Shown here: one piece after another, positions 42,330-50,281 of the stretch | How positions within the stretch are numbered: position 1 is the first letter of the stretch | Layout: each line of letters begins with the position of its first letter | Source: Amycolatopsis mongoliensis | Lineage (GTDB): Bacteria; Actinomycetota; Actinomycetes; Mycobacteriales; Pseudonocardiaceae | DNA length: 64,000 nucleotides | Direction of reading: 5' to 3' | NCBI RefSeq assembly: GCF_030285665.1 | Contig: NZ_CP127295.1 | Span: forward strand, 248,001 to 312,000 | Position numbers and translations under genes: made by a program | Notes under the pieces: generated by a model | Database searches by the model: none | What the model was told of the DNA's origin: nothing | Seen by the model: only the letters and a program-made list of their open reading frames with translations

Positions 42330-42734
42330 CTATCCGGCGTCGGCCGGCCGGGCGCTCGGCTCGCCGAGCTCGGCCAGGGTGCGCTGCGCGATGGCGAACG
42401 CCGCGTTCGCCGCCGGTGCGCCGGCGTAGACCGCCGTGTGCAGCAGGACCTCGCCGATCTCCGCCGCGGTGAGGCCGTTGCGGATCGCGGCCCGGACGTG
42501 CATCGCCAGCTCGTTGTGCGCCTGCAGCGCGGTCAGCGCCGCGAGCGTGACGCAGCTGCGCGTCCGGCGGTCGAGGCCGTCCCGCGCCCAGACCGAGCCC
42601 CACGCGCCTTCGGTGATGTAGTCCTGGAACGGGCGGCTGAAGTCCGTGGTGCCCGCGACCGCGCGGTCGACGTGCTCGTCGCCGAGCACCTCGCGCCGGA
42701 CCTTCATGCCCTGCTCGTGACGGTCTCCGGTCAC
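42330..42734 (-). CDS. pcaC: 4-carboxymuconolactone decarboxylase
   Basis: A 134-residue enzyme of the carboxymuconolactone decarboxylase fold. It decarboxylates gamma-carboxymuconolactone to 3-oxoadipate enol-lactone. Typical stretches are MKVRREVLGDEHVDRA, FQDYITEGAWGSVWAR, DRRTRSCVTLAAL and EIGEVLLHTAVYAGAPAAN. GTG at 42734 overlaps the pcaD stop as GTGA. In several other actinobacteria this domain is fused to PcaD as PcaL. Confidence 0.93.
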   Translation of the reverse strand: MTGDRHEQGMKVRREVLGDEHVDRAVAGTTDFSRPFQDYITEGAWGSVWARDGLDRRTRSCVTLAALTALQAHNELAMHVRAAIRNGLTAAEIGEVLLHTAVYAGAPAANAAFAIAQRTLAELGEPSARPADAG

Positions 42735-43534
42735 TTCGCCTCCAGGTGCTCGAGGATCAGCCTCGTGAATTCCTCGGGCTGCTCGTAGTTGCCCAGGTGC
42801 GCGGCCTCCGGCACGACCTCCAGCCGCGCGCCCGGGATGCCCGCCGCGATCAGGTCGGCGTGGCCTTCCGGCGGCGTGGCCGGGTCGTCGGCGCCCGCGA
42901 TCACCAGGGTGGGCGCCGTGATCTTCGGCAGCACGTCGAGCAGGTCCATCCGCTCGATCGCGCCGCAGCAGGCCGCGTAGCCCTCGGCCGGGACGGCGGC
43001 GATCATCGAGCGCAGGAACGCGGCACGGTCCGGGTGCCGCTCGGCGTAGCCCGGTGTCAGCCAACGGGCGACCCCGGCGGCAGCCACCGCGCCGGTGCCC
43101 TTCTCGCGGACCGTGCGGGCCCGGTCGGCCCACATCTGCGGCGGCCCGAGCTTCGCGGACGTGCAGCAGAGCACCAGGCTCGCGATCCGGTCCGGGGCGT
43201 GGGCGCCGAGCCACATCCCCGTCATCCCGCCGAGCGAGAGGCCCACCAGGTGCGCCTTCGCGACACCGAGGTCGTCGAGCATCGCGAGGAAGTCGAAGCC
43301 GAAGTCTTCGAGGTCGTACGGCGCTGGCGGCACCGGCGAAGCGCCGTGCCCGCGCGTGTCGTAGCGGACCACGCAGAAGCCGCGCTCCAGCAACGGCACG
43401 ACCTGCGGTTCCCACATCCGGAGGTCGCTGCCGAGCGATCCGCCGAACACCACCACCGGGCCGTCTTCGGGCCCTTCGACGACCCGGTGCAGCCGCACGG
43501 CACCCACGCCGTCACCTCCGTTCGCGCTCGTCAT
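42731..43534 (-). CDS. pcaD: 3-oxoadipate enol-lactonase
   Basis: A 267-residue alpha/beta hydrolase that opens 3-oxoadipate enol-lactone to 3-oxoadipate. The nucleophile elbow is GLSLGGM (Ser), the acid lies in AGADDPATPPEG and the His in EAAHLGNYEQPEEF. FGGSLGSDLRMWEPQ forms the oxyanion region. ATG at 43534 overlaps the pcaG stop as ATGA, leaving no space for pcaB between them. The frame remains open upstream, but that part lies within pcaG. Confidence 0.93.
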   Translation of the reverse strand: MTSANGGDGVGAVRLHRVVEGPEDGPVVVFGGSLGSDLRMWEPQVVPLLERGFCVVRYDTRGHGASPVPPAPYDLEDFGFDFLAMLDDLGVAKAHLVGLSLGGMTGMWLGAHAPDRIASLVLCCTSAKLGPPQMWADRARTVREKGTGAVAAAGVARWLTPGYAERHPDRAAFLRSMIAAVPAEGYAACCGAIERMDLLDVLPKITAPTLVIAGADDPATPPEGHADLIAAGIPGARLEVVPEAAHLGNYEQPEEFTRLILEHLEAK

Positions 43535-44085
43535 ACCCGGAAGAAGACCGTCTCGCCGTCGCCTTGGAGGCGCACGTCGAAGCGGTAGCCGTCGCCGGTC
43601 TTGGCCGCGATCAGCGTGCCGCGCCGCTCCTCCGGAACCGTCGCCAGCACCGGGTCGTCCGAGTTGTCCTGGTCCTCGAAGTAGATCCGCGTGACGCACC
43701 GGTTGAGCAGGCCGCGCGCGAACACCGACACGTCGATGTGGCGCGCCTGCGTGGTGCCGCCCTCGCCCGGCACCACACCGGGGAGCAGGGTGAGGATCCC
43801 GTACGTGCCTTCGGGAGTGGTCGGGCAGCGGCCGAAGCCGCGGAAGTCGCCGGACGCCTCACCGCGCGGGTCGTCGGGGTGGCGGAACCCGCCTTCCGGG
43901 TCGGCCTGCCACGTCTCGATCATGGCGTCGGGGACCGGGTCGCCGTTGCCGTCGCGGACGGTGCCGCGGATCCAGAACGCGCCGGGCGTGCCTTCGGCCA
44001 CGACGTACGGGCCGTCCGGCCAGGGCAGCCCGATCGACAGGTACGGGCCGACGGTCTGCGAAGGGGTGGGAAGCAGCTTGGTCAT
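43531..44085 (-). CDS. pcaG: Protocatechuate 3,4-dioxygenase alpha subunit
   Basis: A 184-residue subunit of the intradiol ring-cleaving dioxygenase (PcaGH). It opens LLPTPSQTVGPYLSIGLPW and contains IRGTVRDGNGDPVPDAMIETWQADPEG, GRCPTTPEGTYGILTLLPG and ARHIDVSVFARGLLNRCVTRIYF. The iron ligands lie in the beta subunit. ATGA overlaps join it to pcaH upstream and pcaD downstream. Confidence 0.95.
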   Translation of the reverse strand: MTKLLPTPSQTVGPYLSIGLPWPDGPYVVAEGTPGAFWIRGTVRDGNGDPVPDAMIETWQADPEGGFRHPDDPRGEASGDFRGFGRCPTTPEGTYGILTLLPGVVPGEGGTTQARHIDVSVFARGLLNRCVTRIYFEDQDNSDDPVLATVPEERRGTLIAAKTGDGYRFDVRLQGDGETVFFRV

Positions 44086-44816
44086 TCGTCGTCCTCTTCC
44101 TCTTCGAAGACCGACGCGTCGCGCCCGCGCAGCACGATGTCGAACTGGAACCCCAGCGCCCACTCGGACTGCGTGATCTCGTGGTCGTAGCGCGACACCA
44201 TCCGCCGGCGGGCCTTCTCGTCCGGGATGGAGTTGAAGATCGGGTCCTGGGAGAAGAGCGGGTCGTCCGGGAAGTACATCTGGGTGACCAGCCGCTGCGT
44301 GAACGCCGAGCCGAACACCGAGAAGTGGATGTGCGCGGGGCGCCAGGCGTTGTCGTGGTTCTTCCACGGGTACGCGCCGGGCTTGATGGTGGTGAAGGTG
44401 TAGCGGCCGTCGCTGTCGGTCAGCGCGCGCCCGACGCCGTCGAAGTTCGGGTCGAGCGGCGACGGCCAGCGGTCTCCGGTGTGGCGGTAGCGGCCGCCCG
44501 CGTTGGCCTGCCAGATCTCGACGAGCGAGTCCCGCACGGGGCGGCCGTCGCCGTCGAGCAGCCGGCCGGTGACGATGATCCGCTGGCCCTGTGGTTCGCC
44601 CGCGTGCTGGCGGGTGAGGTCGTTGTCGAACTCGCCGAGGCGGCCGGGACCGAGCAGCGGGCCGGTGACCTCGGTCAGCATCTGCGGCAGCAGCACCAGG
44701 TCCTGCTTGGGGTGCCGCAGCGCGGTGGAGCGGTAGCCGGCGTAGTCGAGCGGCGGGTGGGTGCCCTCGGGGTCCTCGCCGTAGTGGGGCAGCCTGAATT
44801 CGGTCGGAGTAGCCAT
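44082..44816 (-). CDS. pcaH: Protocatechuate 3,4-dioxygenase beta subunit
   Basis: A 244-residue iron(III) subunit that cleaves protocatechuate to beta-carboxymuconate. Expected iron ligands are visible: Tyr110 (GGRYRHTGDRW), Tyr149 (KPGAYPWKN), His162 and His164 (RPAHIHFSVFG). The LDYAGYRSTALRHPKQDLVLLP opening is typical of PcaH. It starts 12 bases after pcaF and overlaps pcaG by four bases. An acidic tail EEEEDDE closes the protein. Confidence 0.96.
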   Translation of the reverse strand: MATPTEFRLPHYGEDPEGTHPPLDYAGYRSTALRHPKQDLVLLPQMLTEVTGPLLGPGRLGEFDNDLTRQHAGEPQGQRIIVTGRLLDGDGRPVRDSLVEIWQANAGGRYRHTGDRWPSPLDPNFDGVGRALTDSDGRYTFTTIKPGAYPWKNHDNAWRPAHIHFSVFGSAFTQRLVTQMYFPDDPLFSQDPIFNSIPDEKARRRMVSRYDHEITQSEWALGFQFDIVLRGRDASVFEEEEDDE

Positions 44817-44828
44817 GTCTTCTCTCCT

Positions 44829-46010
44829 TTACCGGCCTTCGAGGACGACGGCCAGGCCCTGGCCGACGCCGATGCAGATGGCGGCCAGTCCCCAGCCACC
44901 GCCGCGGCGGTGGAGGTCGTGCGCCAGGGTGCCGAGGATGCGGCCCCCGGACGCGCCCAGCGGGTGACCGATCGCGATCGCGCCGCCGTGGGTGTTCACG
45001 ATCTCCGGGTCGAGGTCCTTCCAGTCGCGCAGGCAGGCCAGCGACTGGGCGGCGAAGGCTTCGTTGAGCTCCACCGCGGCCAGGTCGTCCCAGCCGATGC
45101 CGGCGCGCTCGAGGGCGATCTCCGCCGCGCGCACCGGGCCGATGCCGAAGACGTCCGGGTCGACGCCCGCCGCGCCACGCCCGGCGATGCGGGCCAGCGG
45201 GATCGCGTTGAGCCGGCTCGCGCTCGCTTCGTCGCCGAGCAGGAGCGCCGACGCGCCGTCGTTCAGCGGGGAGGCGTTGCCCGCCGTGACGGTGCCGTTC
45301 TCCTTGCGGAAGACGGGCTTCAGCTTGGCCAGCTTCTCGGGGCTCGAGTCCGGGCGGATGCCCTCGTCGCGGGCCAGGTCGACCCCTTCGACCGGGACGA
45401 CCATGTCGTCGTAGAAGCCTTCGTCCCACGCCTTCGCGGCGTTGACGTGGCTGCGGGCGGCGAAGGCGTCCTGCTCGTCGCGGCCGATGCCGTAGCGCTC
45501 GGCGAGCTGCTCGGTGGACTCACCGAGGGAGATCGTCCACTGCGACGGCATCTCCGGGTTGACCATGCGCCAGCCGAGCGCGGTGTTGTAGAGGGTCTGG
45601 TTGCCGGCCGGGAAGGCCTTTTCCGGCTTCGGCATGACGAGCGGCGAGCGGGTCATGGACTCGACGCCACCGGCGACCACCAGTGCGGCGTCGCCGACCT
45701 GGATCGCGCGGCTGGCCTGCATCACCGCGTCGAGGCCGGAGCCGCAGAGGCGGTTGACGGTGCTACCGGGGACGCTCGTGGGCCAGCCGGCCAGGAGGGC
45801 GGCCATCCGGGCGACGTTGCGGTTGTCCTCGCCCGCGCCGTTCGCGTCGCCGAGGGTCACCTCGTCCACTGTGGACGGGTCGAGGCCGGTGCGGGCCACG
45901 AGGGCCTTGAGCACGCCCGCGGCCAGGTCGTCCGGGCGGACGCCGGCCAGTGCGCCGCCGTAGCGGCCGAACGGGGTGCGGATCGCGTCGAGGACGTAGA
46001 CGTCGGTCAT
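44829..46010 (-). CDS. pcaF: Beta-ketoadipyl-CoA thiolase
   Basis: A 393-residue thiolase that cleaves 3-oxoadipyl-CoA to succinyl-CoA and acetyl-CoA. It shows the nucleophile Cys89 in VNRLCGSGLDAV, the catalytic His in GGAIAIGHPLGASGGR and the second Cys in AICIGVGQG. The start MTDVYVLDAIRTPFGRYGG is canonical. ATG at 46010 overlaps the stop of a 52-residue micro-ORF as ATGA. Confidence 0.95.
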   Translation of the reverse strand: MTDVYVLDAIRTPFGRYGGALAGVRPDDLAAGVLKALVARTGLDPSTVDEVTLGDANGAGEDNRNVARMAALLAGWPTSVPGSTVNRLCGSGLDAVMQASRAIQVGDAALVVAGGVESMTRSPLVMPKPEKAFPAGNQTLYNTALGWRMVNPEMPSQWTISLGESTEQLAERYGIGRDEQDAFAARSHVNAAKAWDEGFYDDMVVPVEGVDLARDEGIRPDSSPEKLAKLKPVFRKENGTVTAGNASPLNDGASALLLGDEASASRLNAIPLARIAGRGAAGVDPDVFGIGPVRAAEIALERAGIGWDDLAAVELNEAFAAQSLACLRDWKDLDPEIVNTHGGAIAIGHPLGASGGRILGTLAHDLHRRGGGWGLAAICIGVGQGLAVVLEGR

Positions 46011-46165
46011 GCGTTCGCCTTCCGGGTCGGCGGCGCGGGGGTCGCCGGAGGGGTCGGGTGGGGACGGTTCGGTGCGGTCGCGGGAGCTTGCGCCGGGTCG
46101 GAGGGTGCCACGGCCCGGTTCGCTCGCGGCGCGGCGCGGGGGCTCGCGGGCGGGGCGACGGTCAC
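46007..46165 (-). CDS. 52-residue Pro/Ala-rich micro-ORF upstream of pcaF
   Basis: GTG at 46165 begins VTVAPPASPRAAPRANRAVA; the ORF ends PPTRKANA, and its TGA overlaps the pcaF ATG. The GTG itself overlaps the stop of the previous micro-ORF. The composition is Pro/Ala/Arg-rich with no hydrophobic core, so a folded protein is unlikely. It may serve only to carry ribosomes across the gap to pcaF. Confidence 0.45.
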   Translation of the reverse strand: MTVAPPASPRAAPRANRAVAPSDPAQAPATAPNRPHPTPPATPAPPTRKANA

Positions 46166-46239
46166 CGGCCCACCTTGCCACGGCGGGCGTGGTGGGCGCG
46201 CGGGACGAGGGGGAAACCGGAGGGGCGCACGACCGTCAC
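46162..46239 (-). CDS. 25-residue micro-ORF after pcaJ
   Basis: GTG at 46239 overlaps the pcaJ stop as GTGA and encodes VTVVRPSGFPLVPRAHHARR then GKVGR. Its TGA at 46162-46164 overlaps the next GTG. It is the first link of a two-ORF chain to pcaF. No family similarity; only the perfect stop/start overlaps argue for translation. Confidence 0.4.
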   Translation of the reverse strand: MTVVRPSGFPLVPRAHHARRGKVGR

Positions 46240-46988
46240 GCCTTCTCCAGTTCTCGCAGGAGGGTCAGCTCCTGCTCGGTCGGGGCGGGGGTGACCTTCA
46301 GGTCGTCCGCCACCTTCAGGGTCCACCCCGTCGCCTTGATCGCCTGCTCCAGCTCCACGCCGGGGTGGAGCTCGGTGAGGGTCAGCTCGGCCGTCTCCGG
46401 GTCGGGACGCATCAGGCCCAGGTCGGTGACGACCAGCGTCGGGCCCTGCCCCGGGAGGCCGAGCTTTTCGCGGTCGCCCTTGCCCGAGCCGTGGCCGAAC
46501 GACGTCACGAAGTCGACCTTCTCCACGAACGCCCGGGGGCTCTGGCGCAGCACGATGAACACCTCGCCGCACGACGCCGCGATCTCCGGGGCACCGCCCG
46601 CGCCCGGCAGCCGGACCTTCGGGTCGTGGTAGTCCGAGCCGATCACCGTCGTGTTGATGTTGCCGAACTTGTCCAGCTGCGCGGCGCCGAGGAAGCCGAC
46701 GTCGATCCGGCCCGGCTGGAGCCAGTAGTTGAACACCTCCGGGACGCTGACCACCGCGTCGGCGGTGTCGGCCAGTTCGCCGTCGCCGATCGACAGCGGG
46801 AGGTGGGACGGCTTCGCGCCCAGGCAGCCGGACTCGTAGATCAGCGTGAGGTTCGGGGCGTGGGCGCGGCGGGCGAGGTTCGCGGCCTTGCTCGGGAGGC
46901 CGATGCCGACGAAGCAGGACGTGCCGTCGGAGAGCGCGCGGGCCGCCGCGATGCTCATCATCTCGTCGGCGGTGTAGTCGGTGCTCAT
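46236..46988 (-). CDS. pcaJ: 3-oxoadipate CoA-transferase subunit B
   Basis: A 250-residue beta subunit of the CoA-transferase that moves CoA from succinyl-CoA to 3-oxoadipate. The catalytic Glu52 lies in LIYESGCLG, with CFVGIGLPSKAANLARR before it and GFLGAAQLDKFGNINTTVIG after. Its ATG overlaps a 53-residue micro-ORF instead of pcaI directly, which is unusual for this pair. Confidence 0.94.
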   Translation of the reverse strand: MSTDYTADEMMSIAAARALSDGTSCFVGIGLPSKAANLARRAHAPNLTLIYESGCLGAKPSHLPLSIGDGELADTADAVVSVPEVFNYWLQPGRIDVGFLGAAQLDKFGNINTTVIGSDYHDPKVRLPGAGGAPEIAASCGEVFIVLRQSPRAFVEKVDFVTSFGHGSGKGDREKLGLPGQGPTLVVTDLGLMRPDPETAELTLTELHPGVELEQAIKATGWTLKVADDLKVTPAPTEQELTLLRELEKA

Positions 46989-47146
46989 GCCGGGACCTCC
47001 GCGGTCTTGCGGGTGCTGGTGGTGCCAGGGCGGGGCGCCGGGGCGTGGCTCCAGCCGGTGGTCGCTGTCTCGGGGAAGGGGGCAGCGGCCACCGGCCTCG
47101 GGGGAGAGCCGGGGGCGTGCCGGCGGGGACGACCGAGGTGACTCAT
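46985..47146 (-). CDS. 53-residue micro-ORF between pcaI and pcaJ
   Basis: ATG at 47146 overlaps the pcaI stop (ATGA) and the ORF's TGA overlaps the pcaJ ATG (ATGA). The product begins MSHLGRPRRHAPGSPPRPVA and ends TSTRKTAEVPA, Pro/Ala/Arg-rich and low complexity. It resembles the micro-ORF before pcaF in composition and in a TRK tail. It probably preserves coupling between two genes that normally overlap directly. Confidence 0.45.
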   Translation of the reverse strand: MSHLGRPRRHAPGSPPRPVAAAPFPETATTGWSHAPAPRPGTTSTRKTAEVPA

Positions 47147-47952
47147 GCCTTCACCCCGGTCAGCTCGTTCAGCCACTTCGTGAACTCCTCGCGGTCACGG
47201 CCCACCTCGTCCCATGCCTGGTATGCCGAGTTGTCGCGCTCGTAGTACCCGGCCGCGTACGACGGCTTCGCGCCGCCCGGGACCTCGGCCACCGCCGTGA
47301 CCACCCAGGCCGGGAGGACGACCGCGCCGGGGCGGGGCTCGAGTTCGTCGACGATCTCTTCCACCGTCACGATCGAGCGCTTCGCGGCCAGGACCGCTTC
47401 CTTCTGGACGCCGGTGATGCCCCACATCTGGACGTTGCCCTGACGGTCGGCGCGCTGGGCGTGGACGATCGTGACGTCCGGGTTCAGCGCCGGGACCGCG
47501 GTGAGCCGCTCGCCGGTGAAGGGGCACGTGATCGGCTTGATCGTGTCGGTCTGCGCGGGCAGGTCCGTGCCCGTGTAGCCGCGCAGCACGGCGAACGGCA
47601 GGCCGGACGCGCCGGCGACGTACCGGTTCGCCATCCCCGCGTGGCTGTGCTCCTCGATCTCGAGCGGCACCGGCCAGTCGTGCTGGACCGCGTCACGGAA
47701 GCGGTGCAGCGAGCCGACACCGGGGTTGCCACCCCAGGAGAAGATCAGCTTGCTCGCGCAGCCCGCGCCGATCAGCTGGTCGTACACGATGTCCGGGGTC
47801 ATGCGCACCAGCGTGAGACCCCGCCGGCCCTGCCGGATGATCTCCTGCCCGGCCGCGACCGGGATGAGGTGCGTGAAGCCCTCGAGCGCGACGGTGTCGC
47901 CGTCGTGCACCAGCCGGCCCACAGCCTCCTCCAGCGACAGCAGCTCTGCCAT
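47143..47952 (-). CDS. pcaI: 3-oxoadipate CoA-transferase subunit A
   Basis: A 269-residue alpha subunit of the CoA-transferase, first structural gene of the pca operon. It shows the family I stretches DGDTVALEGFTHLIPVAAGQE, CASKLIFSWGGNPGVGSLHRF and NPDVTIVHAQRADRQGNVQMWG. ATG at 47952 has a GGAG upstream; frames open further upstream show no family similarity and run into the promoter. Confidence 0.93.
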   Translation of the reverse strand: MAELLSLEEAVGRLVHDGDTVALEGFTHLIPVAAGQEIIRQGRRGLTLVRMTPDIVYDQLIGAGCASKLIFSWGGNPGVGSLHRFRDAVQHDWPVPLEIEEHSHAGMANRYVAGASGLPFAVLRGYTGTDLPAQTDTIKPITCPFTGERLTAVPALNPDVTIVHAQRADRQGNVQMWGITGVQKEAVLAAKRSIVTVEEIVDELEPRPGAVVLPAWVVTAVAEVPGGAKPSYAAGYYERDNSAYQAWDEVGRDREEFTKWLNELTGVKA

Positions 47953-47987
47953 CCCACACTCCGAATCCGTTCGCATCACGCACACTC

Positions 47988-48002
47988 GTTCTGCAACCGA
48001 AC
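47988..48002 (-). promoter_or_regulatory. Candidate PcaR operator upstream of pcaI
   Basis: GTTCTGCAACCGAAC (47988-48002) has inverted GTTC/GAAC ends around seven bases and lies 36-50 bases upstream of the pcaI start, where an IclR-type activator or repressor would bind. The match is short. Confidence 0.4.
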
Positions 48003-48063
48003 ATAGCACGGCGTCCGGCCCGCCGACCAGACGTCTTCCACCCAATGGATGACGCAGGCACGA

Positions 48064-48108
48064 CGAAGGGGACTTTCCTCGCGTGACCAGCGAGAAAAGT
48101 CCCCTTCG
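48064..48108. terminator. Long hairpin after the GH27 gene
   Basis: A 19-bp stem with one mismatch (48064-48082 with 48090-48108, core AAGGGGACTTT) and a seven-base loop begins nine bases after the GH27 stop codon. It would end the alpha-galactoside transcript before the pca promoter. It looks like one of the interspersed inverted-repeat families of this genome. Confidence 0.75.
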
Positions 48109-48117
48109 GGACGACCG

Positions 48118-49425
48118 TCAGCCGATCCGGACGAGCCGGGAGCCGTGCGCGGGGACGGCGGAAGCGGTCCACGAGCCCCGGAACCGCCCGAGGTCCTCGC
48201 GCGCGACGAGGTCACGCACCGGCCGCGCGCCCGGAACGCCGAGGTCCACCGTGATGTCCGCGGGCGTGGAACCCAGGTTGTAGACGGCCGCGTACCACCG
48301 GCCGTCCGGCGCGCGCTTCCGCCACACCTGGTGGTCGCCGCCGGTCACCCGCGTCGGGTGGGAACCCGCGTGATCGACCGCGATGACCTCGGGATTGATC
48401 AGGATCGACACGGCGGAAGCGTCCAGGAAGTAGATGTCTCCCCCGACGTACAGCGGCGAGGACGCCATGGACCAGAACGTCATCACGCTCTGCCGCTCGA
48501 CGTCGGAGATCCCGTCCTGGATGCCGCTGCCGGTGTTGTTGCTGATCGGCATCGAGTCCAGGTCCGGCCGGTACTGCGGGCCGAAGACACCCTGCCAGTT
48601 CGGCAGATCCGTCCAGCGCGCCTTCACCGAACCGTCCCACGTGGACACCGTGTCGCAGTAGCACTCGACGTCGGTGTCGATCCGCACGCCGTTGGCATAG
48701 GGGGCGAGCGAAGGCCCGATGGACCGCGGCACCGGCCACGCGCTCGCCGTCAGCCACATCGGCCGCCGTGCGTGGTCGATGGCCGCGGACCACGCCTCGA
48801 TGTCCGCGACGTTGTCTTCGGTCGTCCCGTCGACCTTGATGAAGTCCACGCCCCAGGACGCGAACCGGGAGACGATCGAGTCGTAGTACTTCTGCGCGCA
48901 GGGGTTCCCGAAGTCGACCTTCCAGTTGCCGCCCCAGCCGTTGGACGGCGTCAGCGGCCGGTAGGCGATGTCCTGCGCGTGGCACGAGGTCCCGAGGATG
49001 GGCGCGTTCTTGTCGTAGACCTCCTTCTCGAGCCCGGTCACGGCGTACAGGCCGAGCTTGAGGCCCAGGCCGTGGACGTAGGAGGCCAACGCGGGGATCC
49101 CCGAAGGGAAGCGGCCGGGATCAGGCGCCGGGATCCCGTTGACGTCGGTGTGGAACACCCACGACAGGTCGGCGTTCCAGCCCGAGTCGATGTTGACGTA
49201 GGTGTAGCCCGCGGACTTGAGCTTCGAAGCCATGGCCGAAGCCGCGTCACGGACGTGCGACTCGTTAAGCCACGAAGTGCCGTAACCCGCGCGGGTCGAC
49301 GACTCGAGGCTCCAGCTGCTCCAGCCCATGAACGGCCGCACGAACGGCGTCCGGGCATCGGCGGAGGGCACAAAGAAGACCGAAATACCCAGGATGGCGA
49401 GAAAAACGGAAAGGAGGCGCTTCAC
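48118..49425 (-). CDS. Secreted GH27 alpha-galactosidase
   Basis: A 435-residue exported glycosidase. A signal peptide (about 1-24) precedes a GH27 TIM barrel: FMGWSSWSLES, GYTYVNIDSGWNADL, LGLKLGLYAVTG, the nucleophile Asp199 in FIKVDGTTEDN and acid/base candidate Asp250/Asp252 in VRIDTDVECYCD. The C-terminal beta domain ends AHGSRLVRIG. It cuts terminal alpha-galactose outside the cell, feeding the importer encoded upstream. The GTG start follows GAGGAG. It ends the ROK-transporter operon. Confidence 0.9.
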   Translation of the reverse strand: MKRLLSVFLAILGISVFFVPSADARTPFVRPFMGWSSWSLESSTRAGYGTSWLNESHVRDAASAMASKLKSAGYTYVNIDSGWNADLSWVFHTDVNGIPAPDPGRFPSGIPALASYVHGLGLKLGLYAVTGLEKEVYDKNAPILGTSCHAQDIAYRPLTPSNGWGGNWKVDFGNPCAQKYYDSIVSRFASWGVDFIKVDGTTEDNVADIEAWSAAIDHARRPMWLTASAWPVPRSIGPSLAPYANGVRIDTDVECYCDTVSTWDGSVKARWTDLPNWQGVFGPQYRPDLDSMPISNNTGSGIQDGISDVERQSVMTFWSMASSPLYVGGDIYFLDASAVSILINPEVIAVDHAGSHPTRVTGGDHQVWRKRAPDGRWYAAVYNLGSTPADITVDLGVPGARPVRDLVAREDLGRFRGSWTASAVPAHGSRLVRIG

Positions 49426-49447
49426 TGAACACTCCTCGATAGGGGAC

Positions 49448-50281
49448 CTACTCCTTGAGCCCGCTCGCCGCGATTCCGCGGACGATGAACCGCTGGGCGA
49501 CCAGGAACATCGCGACCAGCGGCGCGATGGTGACCAGAGCGCCGGCGAACAGCGCCGGCAGGTTGACCGACTGCGCGGTCAGGAACGTCGAGAGCGCGAT
49601 CTGCGCGGTCCACGACGACGGGTCCTGCCCGATCACCAGCGGCCACAGGAACGCGTTCCAGCTTTCGATGAACATCAGCGCGCCGAGCGAGGCGATCATG
49701 CTCCCGGAGTTCGGCAGGACCAGCCGCCGGTAGACGCCGAGGTAGCCGAGCCCGTCGAGCCGGCCCGCCTCTTCGATCTCGGCGGGGAACCGCAGGTAGA
49801 AGTTGCGGAAGAGGATCACGGTGAACGCGCTGAACAGGTTCGGCGCGATGATGCCCCACTCCGTGTTGACCCCGCCCATCGACCCGACGACGACGAACGT
49901 CGGCACGAACGTCACCGACTGCGGGATCATCAGCGTGACCAGCACGTACGTGAACACCGCGCGGCGTCCCGGCACGTTGATCCGGGCCAGCGCGTACCCG
50001 GCCATCGAGCCGAACAGCGTGCCCACCGGCGCGGTGACGATCGCGACCAGGAACGAGTTCCAGAGCGAGTGCGCCATCGGCACCGACGCGTCGGCGAACA
50101 GGTCGCCGAAGTTGACCCAGGACAGGGGGTCCGGCAGCCACGACCAGTCCGGCGAGCTGACCTGCTGGCGCGTCATGAGCGCGTTGCGCAGCATGATGTA
50201 GAAGGGCAGCAGGAAGATCACCGCGAGCGCCGAAGCCAGGACGTACTTCGGCGCCTTCCGAGGCGCGGTCAGGACGGCCAT
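49448..50281 (-). CDS. Carbohydrate ABC transporter permease (MalG type)
   Basis: A 277-residue permease with six predicted helices and the coupling loop EEAGRLDGLGYLGVYRRLVLP (EAA motif). It ends RFIVRGIAASGLKE, typical of MalG-like permeases. ATG overlaps the preceding permease stop by one base (TGATG). No ATPase is encoded here, so it probably uses a shared MsiK-type ATPase. Confidence 0.92.
   Translation of the reverse strand: MAVLTAPRKAPKYVLASALAVIFLLPFYIMLRNALMTRQQVSSPDWSWLPDPLSWVNFGDLFADASVPMAHSLWNSFLVAIVTAPVGTLFGSMAGYALARINVPGRRAVFTYVLVTLMIPQSVTFVPTFVVVGSMGGVNTEWGIIAPNLFSAFTVILFRNFYLRFPAEIEEAGRLDGLGYLGVYRRLVLPNSGSMIASLGALMFIESWNAFLWPLVIGQDPSSWTAQIALSTFLTAQSVNLPALFAGALVTIAPLVAMFLVAQRFIVRGIAASGLKE

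Noticed and set aside
46162..46572. 136-residue minus-strand ORF overlapping pcaJ
   Set aside because: Its upstream part is pcaJ in another frame; only the last 25 codons, coupled by GTGA to the pcaJ stop, are kept as a possible micro-ORF.
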